Shown here one piece after another: positions 22,931 to 33,059 of a DNA stretch of 64,000 nucleotides (the first letter of the stretch is position 1; each line of letters begins with the position of its first letter). A model generated the notes under the pieces. It saw only the letters and a program-made list of their open reading frames with translations, was not told the origin of the DNA and searched no databases. The position numbers and the translations under genes are program-made. The stretch covers positions 56,537,776-56,601,775 of the forward strand of contig OY829326.1 in assembly GCA_963691655.1 (NCBI GenBank), read 5' to 3'. The stretch comes from Toxonevra muliebris (taxonomy: Eukaryota; Arthropoda; Insecta; Diptera; Pallopteridae).

Positions 22931-23925
22931 AACCTTCATTGTTGGGTAATTTGAGGGACTGCCAAACTTTGGATGAAGATCTTTCTCAAAACCAGTAGCA
23001 ATTGAACCATACTCTCTTTCAGAGCAACTCGTAGTATACATCTTCATTCACCACTGTCCTGGTAACCCACCAGTTACGCTGAGAAACTGTCGAACTAAAC
23101 CTTTCCTCTTTCTGCAAAAGTGGGATGTTGAACAATAGAGACCTGATTGTCCCGGAAAATGAGATTCCAGCATTAAGCTAAACATAATTTTTGAGTGAAC
23201 ACAGTGTGCGTCTCCTTAACTCACCAAGTCCACAGATGTGCCGTTTATGGACCTGAGGTTTAATGGATTGTTGTTATCTGAGATTAATTTTCCTTTAATA
23301 ATAAATAGTTAGCTTGTGTGGAAATTAGTTTAGGGTCAAGTTAAAAACTTGAGGGTAAAACTTCTGAATAGCGGCAATATTTAACTAACCAACTTTTGAC
23401 ATCATCTTGTACACAGAAAAAATGTCTGTTTCACAAATGACATGCGAATCTTGTCATTAAACACCAACTGCAAAACCTTCTTCTCCTTCTAATAGTGTAC
23501 ACTTAACTTGGACAACAGCCGATGAAGAGCCTACACCGAGCTTTTCGCTTCTATTCATGTTGTGCGAGTTATATTTGTTTACGATTGATGGGACCTAAAA
23601 TTTTATGCTGAATCCAAATATAACTCGCGAAGTGAAAAACTTTTCTTAACCACAAAACCACAGCACCCACGTGTCTCCATTTCTTTGTTTTTATATAACT
23701 AGTGTATGTAGTGGGGGAAACTTTTGATAATAAACCATTTCTTTCCCCCTTCTCGCCCTTTCGATAAATATCTCAGCCATTATGACTGTGATAACCATTT
23801 GAGAAACTCTGCAAATTTGCAACATAAATTTCATGACTTTGTAAATCTAAAATTGCTAAGGACTCGAAAAAGATGTTGGACTGAGGTATAATTTAGGTTA
23901 GGGTTGACAGATGAACTGAAGTGAA
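22930..23925. other. Possible LINE linker remains and unique DNA
   Basis: The first 200-300 bp (minus strand) may continue the LINE upstream of the RT, but stops are too dense to support it. The remainder shows no recognisable element. A pair of related stretches with AACTCGC near 23560-23630 was seen without a clear boundary. Confidence 0.35.
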
Positions 23926-24900
23926 CGTGGTTTTCATCCCAAAAGGAGGTAAACCAGTTCACACCAAAGCAAAGGACTTTAGACCAATATACCTCACATC
24001 TTTTCTATCAAAGACACTTGAAAAATTAATAGACACATAAATTAGGATGAATATGGAATCTTTGGAATCTCTCTTGATATAGAAGGCGCATTCAACAACA
24101 ACCTCTCATCGGCTGTCATCACAGCGTTTGCTAATCTCAGGAAGGGATGATTCTATTGCGGTTTTTGTCGACTTTTTTTTTAAATAATAGGATAATTAAC
24201 ACAAAACTAGGTCCCTCCTCCATCAGAAGGTTTGCGGTCAGGGATACTCCACAAGGGGGAGTTTTCTCTCCACTCCTCTGGAACCTGTTAATGATTTCTT
24301 ATGAAAAATTGAAAAACAGGTCGCAAAGTGATTTCCTATATGAATGATATCGTTATCGCTGGTTCTGGGAATTTCCTTTGTACACTTGTAGACATATTGC
24401 AACGGGCACTGAATCTCTTGTCATGCTGGTGCAATCACCGGGAATTATCAGTCAATGCATCCAAAACTGAGCTAGTTCTATTTCCTCGCAAGCAGTCTTT
24501 AACAAAATTTGATCCAGTGTATCACTTTTCGTATCTGAACATGCCAAATATCTTGGCTTCATCCTAAACAGAAAACTCAACTGGCTCCACAATAGCTCTC
24601 TATGCATGTAAGTTAGCTATAAACAAAAATTGGGATTTACAACTCAATGGGATTGTATACTAGTGTTATACGCCCTCTTCTTTTCTTTGTGGCCAGCTCA
24701 CTCAAAGAGCACCCAATCAAAAGCAATTATATAGACAAAGTACAGCGTTAATTACAGGAGCCTTGAGAACAACAATCAACTCTGAAATCAGAGACATATC
24801 ACGCTTCATCGAAAGCACAAAATCGTTGAATTAGGAGGAAATAACTCGTCTCGTAGGGTATCACAAAGGACCAACAGGTCTCAGTATGTTCTTTTTAAAC
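23926..24900 (+). pseudogene. Loa/Jockey-group LINE relic, reverse transcriptase
   Basis: Plus-strand pieces in order: VVFIPKGGKPVHTKAKDFRP and LTSFLSKTLEKLID (fingers), GISLDIEGAFNNNLSSAVI (motif A with its Asp), VRDTPQGGVFSPLLWNLL (motif B, TPQGG), SYMNDIVIAGSGN (motif C, where YADD has become YMND), and RELSVNASKTELVLFPRKQS. After 24600 fragments of the thumb remain (KLAINKNWDL, ALITGALRTT). A deletion lies between fingers and motif A, and a frameshift separates motifs B and C. It ends at a CCTAA-type tract. It is related to, but oppositely oriented from, the relic at 20.6-22.9 kb. Confidence 0.85.
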
Positions 24901-24940
24901 AACTCCAGCAACCTAACTTAACATAACCTAATCTAACCTA
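24901..24940 (+). repeat. Degenerate (CCTAA)n tract at a LINE 3' end
   Basis: About 40 bp of AACCTAACTTAACATAACC and CTAATCTAACCTAA directly follow the LINE relic, in the same sense as the LINE. It is probably the 3' tail of that copy and directly abuts the next SINE. Confidence 0.75.
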
Positions 24941-25165
24941 AGACGACTTCGATAGCCTAGTGGATAGTGCACTTTACCCAGTAGGTTGCGGATTTGATCT
25001 TGGTCTGGTGGTTAATTCTCATAAACTTCTTATATACATTATCGATATGAAGTGAATGGGAATTATAAGAAAGTGTACAAATACACACCTTGATTGGTAA
25101 CGGCAAAACCACCGAGCTGATAAAAAATTTCCACATCCGTTCGGAATTGGCGTTAAACTGTAGAT
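24941..25165 (+). mobile_element. tRNA-derived SINE (family 1), diverged, 3' end replaced
   Basis: The copy has the family-1 head TTCGATAGCCTAGTGGATAG, a weakened B box (GCGGATTTGATCTTGG), and the body landmarks GTCTGGTGGTTAATTCTCAT, GAATTATAAGAAAGTGTACA, GGTAACGGCAAAACCACCGA and CGGAATTGGCGTTAAACTGT. At about 25165, where the 46.6-kb copy continues GTCCAACTATGTGGTATCAC, this one passes into a different tRNA-like sequence. It is older than the other copies judging by substitutions in the head. Confidence 0.85.
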
Positions 25166-25377
25166 CCTACCATCGCCACTGTGGTCTAGTGTGCCAGACT
25201 CTTGTCTCTGGAGACCCGAGTTCGATTCCCAGCTTGGGTATGTTTCTTATCTATCTTTCTTTCTCTCTTCCTTTCTCTCTTTCATAACTTGAGGGTTTGG
25301 TACAATAAATCTTATAGGTCGCAGTGCCTGACTTTCGAGTGGTATTTCTTCAAATAATTACCTAACCTAACCTAACT
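25166..25377 (+). mobile_element. Second tRNA-derived SINE (family 2) with CCTAA tail
   Basis: The head reads CACTGTGGTCTAGTGTGCCA (A-box-like), then GACCCGAGTTCGATTCCCAG (B box), spaced as in a tRNA. A pyrimidine-rich patch of TTTCT and CTTCC units follows, then GGTTTGGTACAATAAATC, and it ends in three CCTAA units (CCTAACCTAACCTAAC) at about 25361-25377. It differs from family 1 in head and body, but has the same tail type. A direct switch from family 1 into family 2 makes a two-headed unit. Confidence 0.78.
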
Positions 25378-27145
25378 TTTTTTTTTTAACGAGGAGGAAA
25401 GCGTAAAAAGCCACCCAGTCAGTGCATGACATTCTCACGCTAAAACCACCTCTCGTCCGTACGGATATTCCTCCCGGAACCACAGTTAGGTATTACGTCG
25501 GAAGGCCGTAATGAGCTTAGTGCTCAATCGTTAGTATTGGTTTCTGTCCAATTCTGTTCGGTTTTATCGTCAGTTGACGATATCTGGCTCTATATTTGTA
25601 GTATTTGCCGTGCGCTCGACTTTGCGCGCACGTTCTGCATTATACAGAGTGGTCATTATATCTGCAGCTACCTTGCATGCTGCATTCCATTTTTCCGCTG
25701 TGTTACACATCTGTGTCGTCAGATTCCTTTCTGTAGGGGGTTCTCCAAAGGCTTTCTCTAGCTCTGTTTTTGTTAAAACGTGGGCATATAAGAAGTATAT
25801 GCTGCGCGTTCTTCCGTTCCTCTGGGCATCTTTTGCAAAACGGACATCTTATGTGATGTTATGATCACCAACCGTGATGACCAGCTCTTCACGTGCTCTT
25901 CTGGTACTCAATATCACGACTTCCGTCTTCTACTCCGCCAATTCCAGCTTCGAGTTGTACAGCCATCTTTTCATATAGCCAATCGTTACATATAGCCTGT
26001 AGCGAGTCCAGGTGTTTGGCTACTGCCACTATCGCGATGTCGTCTGCATATCCTATGATTGTTGTATCCTCCGGGCGTTCCATAGCGTTGGGCCGAGAAC
26101 GGAGCCCTGCGGCACGCCTCCTTTGACACGATACTGTTTCACGCCATCATCAGTATCGTATATTCATATATAAATTCAGTTGTCGAAGTAGTTTGCGATT
26201 ATTTGCAACAGGTACTCCGGTACTTCGAATCCTCTCAGTGCACTCATAATCTGAGGCCAGTTCGCCGAATTTAAGGCATTTTTGATGTCCAACGTCACTA
26301 CGGCGCAGTACTTCTTCTTGCCGTTTCCCCATTGCTTGCCGCTGGTGACCTCGCGGGCGATATTCATCACCGTTTGCATTGCGTCGACCGTGGATCGTCC
26401 ACTTCTGAATCCAAAATGTCGTGCTGAGAGCTCTCCTGGCTTTTCAAGCCACTCCTGGAGCCTGTCCCCTATAATGCGTTCGAGAACTTTGCCCAGTGTA
26501 TCCAGCATGCATAACGGGCAGTAGGATGCCGGTTCATCCGGCGGCTTCTTTGGTTTTAGTAGGAGGACTAACCGCTGTCTCTTCCATGGGTGTGGAAAAA
26601 CTCCTTCTTTCAAGCACGCGCTGAAAAGCTTCGCGAACACCTCCGGTGTAGCTTTGATCGCCGCCTTGAGCGCAACGTTGTGGATTCCATCCAGTCCTGG
26701 GGCCTTGTTATCCGCAATTCTTCGTAGCGTTGCCAGCACCTCGCTGGCGGTGACTTCTGGTGCTTGCACGCACTTATGTTGTCGTGGCGCAAGTTCTACC
26801 TAGGGGGGAAAGAGTGTGGTTACCACTTTTCGTATCAGTGTGGGGCAGGTGGGCTGTGGGGCCCTCCTCCTCCTCATAACCATTGTGTATGCCATCCCCC
26901 ATGGATCGGTTTGTGCGCTGTCGCGTTACTGTTTAAAACAGATGTTTTTGCTGTCTCTGATGGCCTTCTTGAGCTCGATTCTACAAGCTTCAGGGCTTCC
27001 CACGCGGGAAGAGAGCGAGCTCTCTGCGGAAAGCGCGTGCTTGATCGCATTTCTTCCTGGCTGCCGCTATCTCCTCATTCCACCAGTACACTGGTTTTCT
27101 GATCAAGACTGCACATCTTCGGGGCATCGCACGCTCTGGAAAGTG
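25378..27145 (-). pseudogene. R1-clade non-LTR retrotransposon relic
   Basis: On the minus strand: RKPVYWWNEEIAAARKKCDQ (linker, near 27060), then a 197-codon frame (26176-26769) with NKAPGLDGIHNVALK, FPHPWKRQRLVLLLKPKKPP, MLDTLGKVLERIIGDRL, FGFRSGRSTVDAMQTV and VTLDIKNALNSANW (motif A). GGVPQGSVLGPTLWN (motif B) and, after a frameshift, GYADDIAIVAVAKHL (motif C, intact YADD) follow. The thumb is missing. The C-terminal end has CPFCKRCPEERKNAQHILLICP-type zinc-binding remains and NTAEKWNAACKVAADIMTTL. A T run at 25378-25390 is its poly(A). The motif wording fits the R1 clade. It is 5'-truncated, frameshifted, GC-richer than its flanks, and the best-preserved LINE here. Confidence 0.9.
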
Positions 27146-27205
27146 CTGCGGTGAACTTAACCTAACCTAAGATAATCTAATCTAACCTAACCCAACCTAA
27201 CCTTT
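27146..27205 (+). repeat. (CCTAA)n tract between two LINE pieces
   Basis: About 60 bp of CCTAACCTAA, with variants such as CTAATCTAATC and ACCCAACC, lie between the 5' end of the R1-like relic and the GC-rich element at 27.2 kb. It could be the tail of an element now displaced, or the target into which one of the neighbours inserted. Confidence 0.8.
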
Positions 27206-28497
27206 TTTATCACAGAGCTGAGTTCGGGTGGCGGATAGCTGAACGGCCGGCAGTGATGTCGGTTAGCTGCGAATACCCAATAAGCAGTCCCCGACCAAGA
27301 TCGGCAGAAGTGGAGGGTATGTCTTAAAAGGCCACAATACCCAATGAAGATCTGCGACAGGACGAGCAGGCACCGTCCTTGGCGTAAGTGCTCCCCACCC
27401 CGGGGTGGCACCGTGGGACATCGTTGCAGAATCCGGACAGGCGTATTTCAACACTGGGTTATCCTATGACACTGTCATGTGGGTCATGAGGGCAATGTCA
27501 AGTGACAGATACAAGTGTTCGGAAACTTCGCGAACCACAACAACAGATAGTGACGGGAATGTGTCAGTCACTGCTGTTGTTGTGGTCAGTCACAGCCCGG
27601 CTTCGACCAATGGGTCGAAGGGCTGGGGCAAGTGCAGACGGTTGGTTTACATTTTCGATACTATGCGAGCAATGGACGTCAGAATCTGAGTCCAGTAGGA
27701 TTCTGACGAAATGGCATTGGAACCATGATTTTGATCTAGATGATACGAGCTGACGGCTGTGGCATTCGGGCACCTTAGTAAGCGGAGTGAAATCTAGCGG
27801 AAATGGCTGTCCGGCTATTGTCCCAGCTGCCTCCGTCCCGGTAAAACCTTGGCAAGCCTCGTTGTACGTTCGAGGTACGTCACCACTACGGTGGTGGTTC
27901 AGGCTCGGCTGGCTATGTTCCCGATTACGCTGACCTGGCTCTGAACGCAGGTACCCATAAGGTCCTGCGTCAACCCTTGCGTGGCCTCACTGCTTGCATA
28001 GATAACCACGGGGTCATTAAGGCGACTGTACTTTCGGACCGAGATAGCGGCAACGAGGGGGGACCCAATCACAATGTTTACAAACAAACAAAAAAACACA
28101 GATGTAAATGAAGAGGAGAACTTTGACCCATTCAAGGGCCGAAGACTAACGCGATCGCCAGAGGAATCCGGAAAGAGCCAGATGAAAAAAGCAGCATCCT
28201 CACCTGACCTCATTGAACTGGATCAGGACGATACCAGAAAGACGAGTCAGAAGATCGGCAATAAGGCAACAGGTGTAGCTACAGCAATTAGCACAACCGC
28301 ACGCGAGCAACAGAAGTCGATTGGCCACACAGGCACACCCACAGAAGCAATAGTCAATATGGCATCAAAACAGCGGACCATATTTGACTTACAGAAGACA
28401 GCGACCTTGGATGCTACTACACCCAAGACAGCGGCAAGAGTACCGGCAGGGCAGTTTATTAAAACCGTTGAACAACCATCATCAACGAACGTGTTCC
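27206..28497 (+). mobile_element. GC-rich LINE 5' region with ORF1-like frame, bracketed by CCTAA tracts
   Basis: This block is visibly richer in G and C than everything around it, for example CCCACCCCGGGGTGGCACCG near 27395. Roughly 870 bp without a long frame is followed by a 146-codon frame. It begins right after one (CCTAA)n tract and ends in another at 28498. LINE insertions normally lose their 5' end, so a copy that keeps a 5' leader and ORF1 but lacks everything downstream is unusual. Possible readings are a non-autonomous LINE derivative with a CCTAA tail, or an internally deleted copy. Confidence 0.55.
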
Positions 28498-28514
28498 AAC
28501 CTAACCTAACCTAA
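28074..28514 (+). CDS. ORF1-like protein of a LINE derivative, C-terminus truncated
   Basis: The 146-residue frame begins MFTNKQKNTDVNEEENFDPF and is hydrophilic, rich in Lys, Thr, Ser and Gln, with RRLTRSPEESGKSQMKKAAS and SSPDLIELDQDDTRK. That composition resembles the unstructured N-terminal part of LINE ORF1 (gag-like) proteins; no CCHC zinc knuckle is reached. The last residues, FQPNLT, are encoded by the CCTAA tract, whose TAA supplies the stop, so the natural C-terminus is missing. Being open over 441 bp among many decayed elements suggests a fairly recent insertion. Homology to a named family is not established. Confidence 0.5.
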   Translation: MFTNKQKNTDVNEEENFDPFKGRRLTRSPEESGKSQMKKAASSPDLIELDQDDTRKTSQKIGNKATGVATAISTTAREQQKSIGHTGTPTEAIVNMASKQRTIFDLQKTATLDATTPKTAARVPAGQFIKTVEQPSSTNVFQPNLT

Positions 28515-28542
28515 ACCAACCCAACCCAACCTAACCTAAGGT
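28498..28542 (+). repeat. (CCTAA)n tract ending the GC-rich LINE derivative
   Basis: About 45 bp of CCTAACCTAACCTAA continue as CCAACCCAACC and CCTAACCTAAGG. It has the same sense and unit as the tails at 24.9, 25.37 and 46.87 kb. Confidence 0.85.
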
Positions 28543-28544
28543 TG

Positions 28545-30535
28545 ACAGTTCTAGTTAAGATCATATAGAATATTTACCGCCAAAAAATAATTACGTGCAT
28601 TACTTAAATTTGGTTCGAAAACTTAAATCACCATGAGACTTTTATCTTGTTAACAGCAATATTTTTACACATTTTGTAAAACTTATGTATTAAATATGAA
28701 GCTATATTTTGACTTTAGCATAAACATTTTTCGTTGTTTTTAATACGCCAGTTATCTTTTCTGTCTTACAGTGCAATGTTATTTTTAAAAATTATGAACT
28801 TATATTTGTTTGCCAATAAATATATAGAAACTGAGAACATTTTGCCTACCTACGCAATTAATTCTACAGCTGCAAAATAGCGATATTAAAAACATTTTAC
28901 GCCATATTATTTAATATAATTTTTGTTAAAAACAATATTGGTATTTGAGGTTCTATTATATAGTATTTTATAGCTAAGAAAAAAAAAATTAATAATATTC
29001 TTTTTATGACATAAAATGACTTTTTAAATTAATGTGACTTTGAAAAGTTTTCGAAAAACATCAGCTGTCAATAAGTATTGTTTTCTTATACACGCATACA
29101 AACATACCAACATACATATGCACCAGAAGCTCCAGCACCAAAAAGTAGGCAACATTTTCGTTTTTTTTTTACATTTGAATTAAAGAAGCATTACCCTCTT
29201 GAAATTTGTATGCGATTATATTTCAATATACCATAAATCTGTAACACGTGACGTCTGAGTCATGAAAAAACGTTTTTTTTTTTTCTTTTTTGTTTTCTGA
29301 TTTGTTTTGTTAAAGTATCGAATAAAATGAAAATGAAGAAGTGAAAAGGCAAAATATGATTGCCAAAATATTTTAGCGACGTTCCCGAACTAGGAACAAC
29401 AACAAAAAAAAAAAAAAGTTATAGAAATACGAAATTTTACCATAGTATGCAAATTATGGAAGAGAAATGGCAAAACAAAAACCATAAGAAACTTATGTTA
29501 CTAAGCGTAATTTTTAATCATAATTCCAGTTTCAGACTTTCAGAGCAGAGCATTCTACAAATGTAATGCCGCAGCAGCAGCACCAGTAACAATAGCAGAA
29601 GTATGTTGAAGTAGTAAAGAAATATTAAACTTTTCCAATTAGCGGAAACAGGCGTTAGTACATCGCTACAAAAGAAAAAGGCTACTACTACTACTTAAAC
29701 GCACGTATTATGTGCTAGCTAAGAAAAGAACACAACAACCACTTGAAACCCGCAAAAAGTACGCAGTAGAGAAAAAACAATAGAAACTTTTTTACTCACC
29801 CATTATGAGGTCATGTAAAAATTGTACTTGTAAAACTCTTGGTAATTTCTTTAAAGAAAATAAAAGCTTAAAAATTAATATTAAATAAACTTAAAAACAA
29901 AAACCTTTACTTTATAGTAAGCTTGTACTTAAAAAAACACACATACGCACACACACTATCGAAAAAAAGGAGTAGCAATATTAAAAAGGTAGTAATCTAA
30001 AAGAGAGAAAAAAAGAAAATTGTTTTTACTTTTAATTTTATAAGGGATTTTAAAGTTTTACATCGTCATATTGAAGCGCACTTGAAGCAGTTCAACACAG
30101 ACGCTCATAAAAAAACGCGACCTCAAATAAAAATGTAAATTGTTAAGGCGAAGGCATTAAACCGCATCGTATTGTTAACAAGTAGCAAGAAAAGAAGATT
30201 ACCACACATTTTCCACTTGGTTACTAGAGTCAACATTAAAATAATTTTATTTTATTTTTTTCATTTTTTCTACCACACCATGGGCACACTTGCTCTAACT
30301 AAAGTTAGTGGTAAGTTAGTATTGTTGTAAGCGTCATATCAAAACTTTTTTAATAATAAATACTCAGGCAGCAGAACAAAAAAATTATAAAACTTTTGTT
30401 TATTTTTGCGGTGTAATTTAATAAAAAATTGTAATCACCAAACAAATAACAAATAAAGAATTCGCGCAAGTTTATGGTTAGTTTATGATAGTGATAGAAA
30501 CTGTATTTTGTTCTTAGTTGACAGACTGAAATCAA
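28545..30535. other. AT-rich DNA without recognised genes
   Basis: It holds only short simple runs (GCAGCAGCAGCACCAG near 29570, ACTACTACTACT near 29680, ACACAC near 29940). Nothing else was recognised. Confidence 0.55.
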
Positions 30536-30536
30536 T

Positions 30537-30711
30537 TACTAAGTAAAAAAATTATAGCAAACGAGAATGCATTAAAAATATTTGAGTGCAAAAACGAAAC
30601 AAAAATAAGGGATGACGAAGTACAACAAAGCCTGCTGGAGCAAATTTTTGTTGCGTTTTTGCACTCAAACAATTTTAATGCACTTTCGCTAGCTACCGTT
30701 TTTTACTGCGT
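30537..30711. repeat. Imperfect ~175-bp inverted repeat
   Basis: The left arm contains AAGTAAAAAAATTATAGC, AATGCATTAAAA and TTTGAGTGCAAAAACGAAAC. The right arm gives the reverse complement in order (GTTGCGTTTTTGCACTCAAA, TTTTAATGCACTTTCGCTAGC, TTTTTTACTG). The spacer is about 35 bp. It is likely a small foldback-type MITE; no target duplication was found. Confidence 0.7.
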
Positions 30712-31105
30712 ATTTGCCTTTGGCCTGTCAGTTGTCGTTAGTAGCCGCGAAAGAGTTGAAATAATCAACGAATGAAATTACAAGCGACTTATGTATATTT
30801 TATTCGTTCTCCTATTCTTCTCAATTTTGCTCTTATTTCACCTTTTTTGCTTTTTGTTTTTTGCAGAATTTCAATCGACTTTATAATTATGTGATCTCCT
30901 AGTTGGTTGAAGCATTACACTGTACAACAAAATTGGAATTTAAAACAGTATCTGAGTTGTGGCCCAGTTTTTCTGCGGTACTTTTGTCTGGTGTTCATGG
31001 ATGAAATTTTTTTTTGTTTATTTTAGGTTTTCTACACAAAATACACAATTTTAGAAGTTTTGAGTGAAAAAAAAAAATTTCATAAAATTTAAATTTTTTG
31101 TTTAA

Positions 31106-31768
31106 CCTTTTCGGTACCGTAGAAAACCAGAGGAGATAGCGCAATTCTTGTTATAATATTTGAACAAAACAGACATTTTGTGCCTCTAAAGCTTTGAACT
31201 TTCATGGGTCACCGGTGACCCAGTAGTCCTCAATGGGAATTTTTAATGAACTTTCTCTGCACATTTCCTTAGATACTTTTTTTAAAGACAAACAAAGTAA
31301 CTTAATATTAATTTTTCATTTAACCCTTTCTTGACTATAAGGAAACTAGAACAGATAGAGCAAACCCGAGTCCAGATTCGTATTCTTCGATCCCTATTTT
31401 ACTGTAAAAAAGTTCTTATAAAGTTTCCATTAAAGATTTTAGGTCACCGGACCCATAACAAAATTGGTATTTCCAAAAAAGTAAACAAAAATTTAAAAAT
31501 GTGGGAAATCATGTTTGAGTAAATAGTTTTTCCCACAACATATAACAAATTTGGTGTATTTGGATAAGTTTTATAAAAACTGTGAGCGATTGAAAACTAA
31601 CAAAAAAAAAACAAATTTTTTCACTTTGACCACCCCAGTACCGTTACCGAAACAATGCCATCAATTCTATTTCTAAAAACCCTAAATTTTTAAAAATTGA
31701 TGGGTTAGTTTTAAAGAAATCGCAAAAATTAAGCTTGTGACATCGGTGTCACCATGGTACCGAAAAGA
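31106..31768. mobile_element. 663-bp TTAA-flanked element with subterminal palindrome
   Basis: TTAA stands at 31102-31105 and 31769-31772. The left end reads CCTTTTCGGTACCGTAG and the right end, read inward, TCTTTTCGGTACCATGG. About 100 bp inside the left end is a perfect 16-bp palindrome, GGGTCACCGGTGACCC (31206-31221); a degenerate version, GGTCACCGGACCC, is near 31443. No transposase frame was seen. Target and layout resemble the 204-bp MITE at 11.3 kb, which also has a GC-rich palindrome beside its end. Confidence 0.8.
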
Positions 31769-31854
31769 TTAACTAGGTATATTTCAAAAAACGAAGATCT
31801 ACCAAAATACATGATAAATTTACATTTGATGAAAATTTTCGTTTTCATTCAAAT

Positions 31855-32510
31855 CTTCATCTATGAAGTTTTAATGCTTTTCAAAGCAGCTGAATAAATA
31901 AAAAAGAAATAAAAAAATTATATTTTTTGTCAAATTCGACTCTATCTTCAATATAGGTAAGTAAGACCGAATTTCAAAATTTTTGTTTTGATTTCTAATA
32001 TTGCTTCAGGAAGTTTTTATGTCTTTTTTTTGTGTAGCAGCTAACTAAAAAAAAGCCAAGTTTAATTTAAAAGTCGACTTTATTTTTAATAGTGGTAAGG
32101 AAATCGAATTTTTAAAATTTTTTTCTTCATTCATTTCTTCATAAAGTACAATATTTTTTCCAAAACAGCTGAATGAATAAAAGTTAAATAAAAAAAATAG
32201 AGTTTAATTTAAAAGTCGACTATATTTTCAATATTAGTAAGGAAAATTGAATCCTTTGATTTGTAATATTCCTTCATAAAGTTTTTACGCTTTTCAAAGC
32301 AGCTAAAAAAAAATCGAATTTAATTTAAAAGTCGACTTTATTTTCACTAATGGTAAGGAAGATCGAATTTTCAAAATTTTCTTCGATTTCTAAAATCGCT
32401 CCATGAAGTTTTTATGTTTTTCAAAGTAGCAGCTAAATAAATAAAAGTGAAATAAAAAAAAGTGGAGTTTAATTTAAAAGTCGACTATATTTTCAATATT
32501 GGTAAGGCAC
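31855..32510 (+). repeat. Tandem repeat, about five units of 115-150 bp
   Basis: Each unit has the sequence TTTAATTTAAAAGTCGACT, then TATTTTCAATATTGGTAAGG, then GATTTCTAAT, CATGAAGTTTTTATG and TTTTCAAAGCAGCTAAATAA. The AGTCGACT core occurs near 32072, 32214, 32329 and 32479, and as ATTCGACT near 31936. The units are diverged from each other, with variable A runs. There is no coding content. Confidence 0.8.
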
Positions 32511-32594
32511 ATAGTGAACATATATCTCCCACTCTATGCGTACGGCTGCCGAAGAGGTAGTAGGCAACCACCGTCGATTAAGAAATTTCTACTG

Positions 32595-32905
32595 CGATTG
32601 GGGAAAGTATCGATACCATACTCATTTTAAGTATCGGTTGAAAAGTATCGGGTACTCAAAAGTATCGACATAAATGTACTCTATACCTAAAGTATAAATA
32701 AAATTAGCCACATCTGATTATACATATATTAAAAAAAATACAAGTCGTACTGTTTAATTTTGATTGCAATTGTATTTTAATTTTTTAGTACTAATTTTTG
32801 AACTGGAAATTTTGAAAAGTATCGAATTTCGATACCAGCATCAATCTACTCAATGGGCATCGGAATAAAAGTATCGAGTACTCCAAATTCGATACTTACC
32901 CATAC
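32595..32905. repeat. Cluster of AAGTATCGATAC / CGATA motifs
   Basis: Within about 310 bp there are at least eight copies of GTATCG or its complement CGATAC. Examples are AAAGTATCGATACC near 32605, AAGTATCGG, AAAGTATCGGGTACTC, AAAAGTATCGACAT, AAGTATCGAATTTCGATACC, AAAGTATCGAGTACTCC and TTCGATACTTACCC. They occur in both orientations, and the outer ones are roughly mirror-arranged. CGATA clusters are bound by BEAF-32 and TATCGATA by DREF in Drosophila. Equally, such motifs could be subterminal repeats of a hAT-type DNA element. Confidence 0.65.
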
Positions 32906-32929
32906 TATTTCCGTAATCCCGATGCTATT

Positions 32930-33043
32930 GAATCACAAAAGCAGTTAGTTACCAGGCAAGCTGCTAAGAAGCTATATAGAGATTTGAGGAGGAAGGAGAA
33001 ACGTCTTTTCAGGCCGAAGAAAAGAGAAAAAAGAACGTAAATG
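32930..33043 (+). pseudogene. Possible LINE linker fragment
   Basis: A short open frame reads ESQKQLVTRQAAKKLYRDLR and RKEKRLFRPKKREKRT before a stop. The phrase 'RQxAxxYRELRRxEKRLFRRKKRE' is typical of the basic linker after the endonuclease of insect LINEs, as in the relic at 904 bp. It is only about 38 codons, so this is suggestive only. Confidence 0.35.
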
Positions 33044-33059
33044 CGATGATATCGAAAAT

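Noticed and set aside
27899..28213. 104-codon minus-strand frame
   Set aside because: Shadow of the plus-strand ORF1-like frame and its leader.
28498..28542. Telomere or telomere remnant from CCTAA repeats
   Set aside because: Only about 45 bp, at the end of a retroelement and repeated at other retroelement ends in this window.
31855..32510. CRISPR array
   Set aside because: The repeats are long, diverged and without regular unique spacers, and the DNA is clearly eukaryotic.
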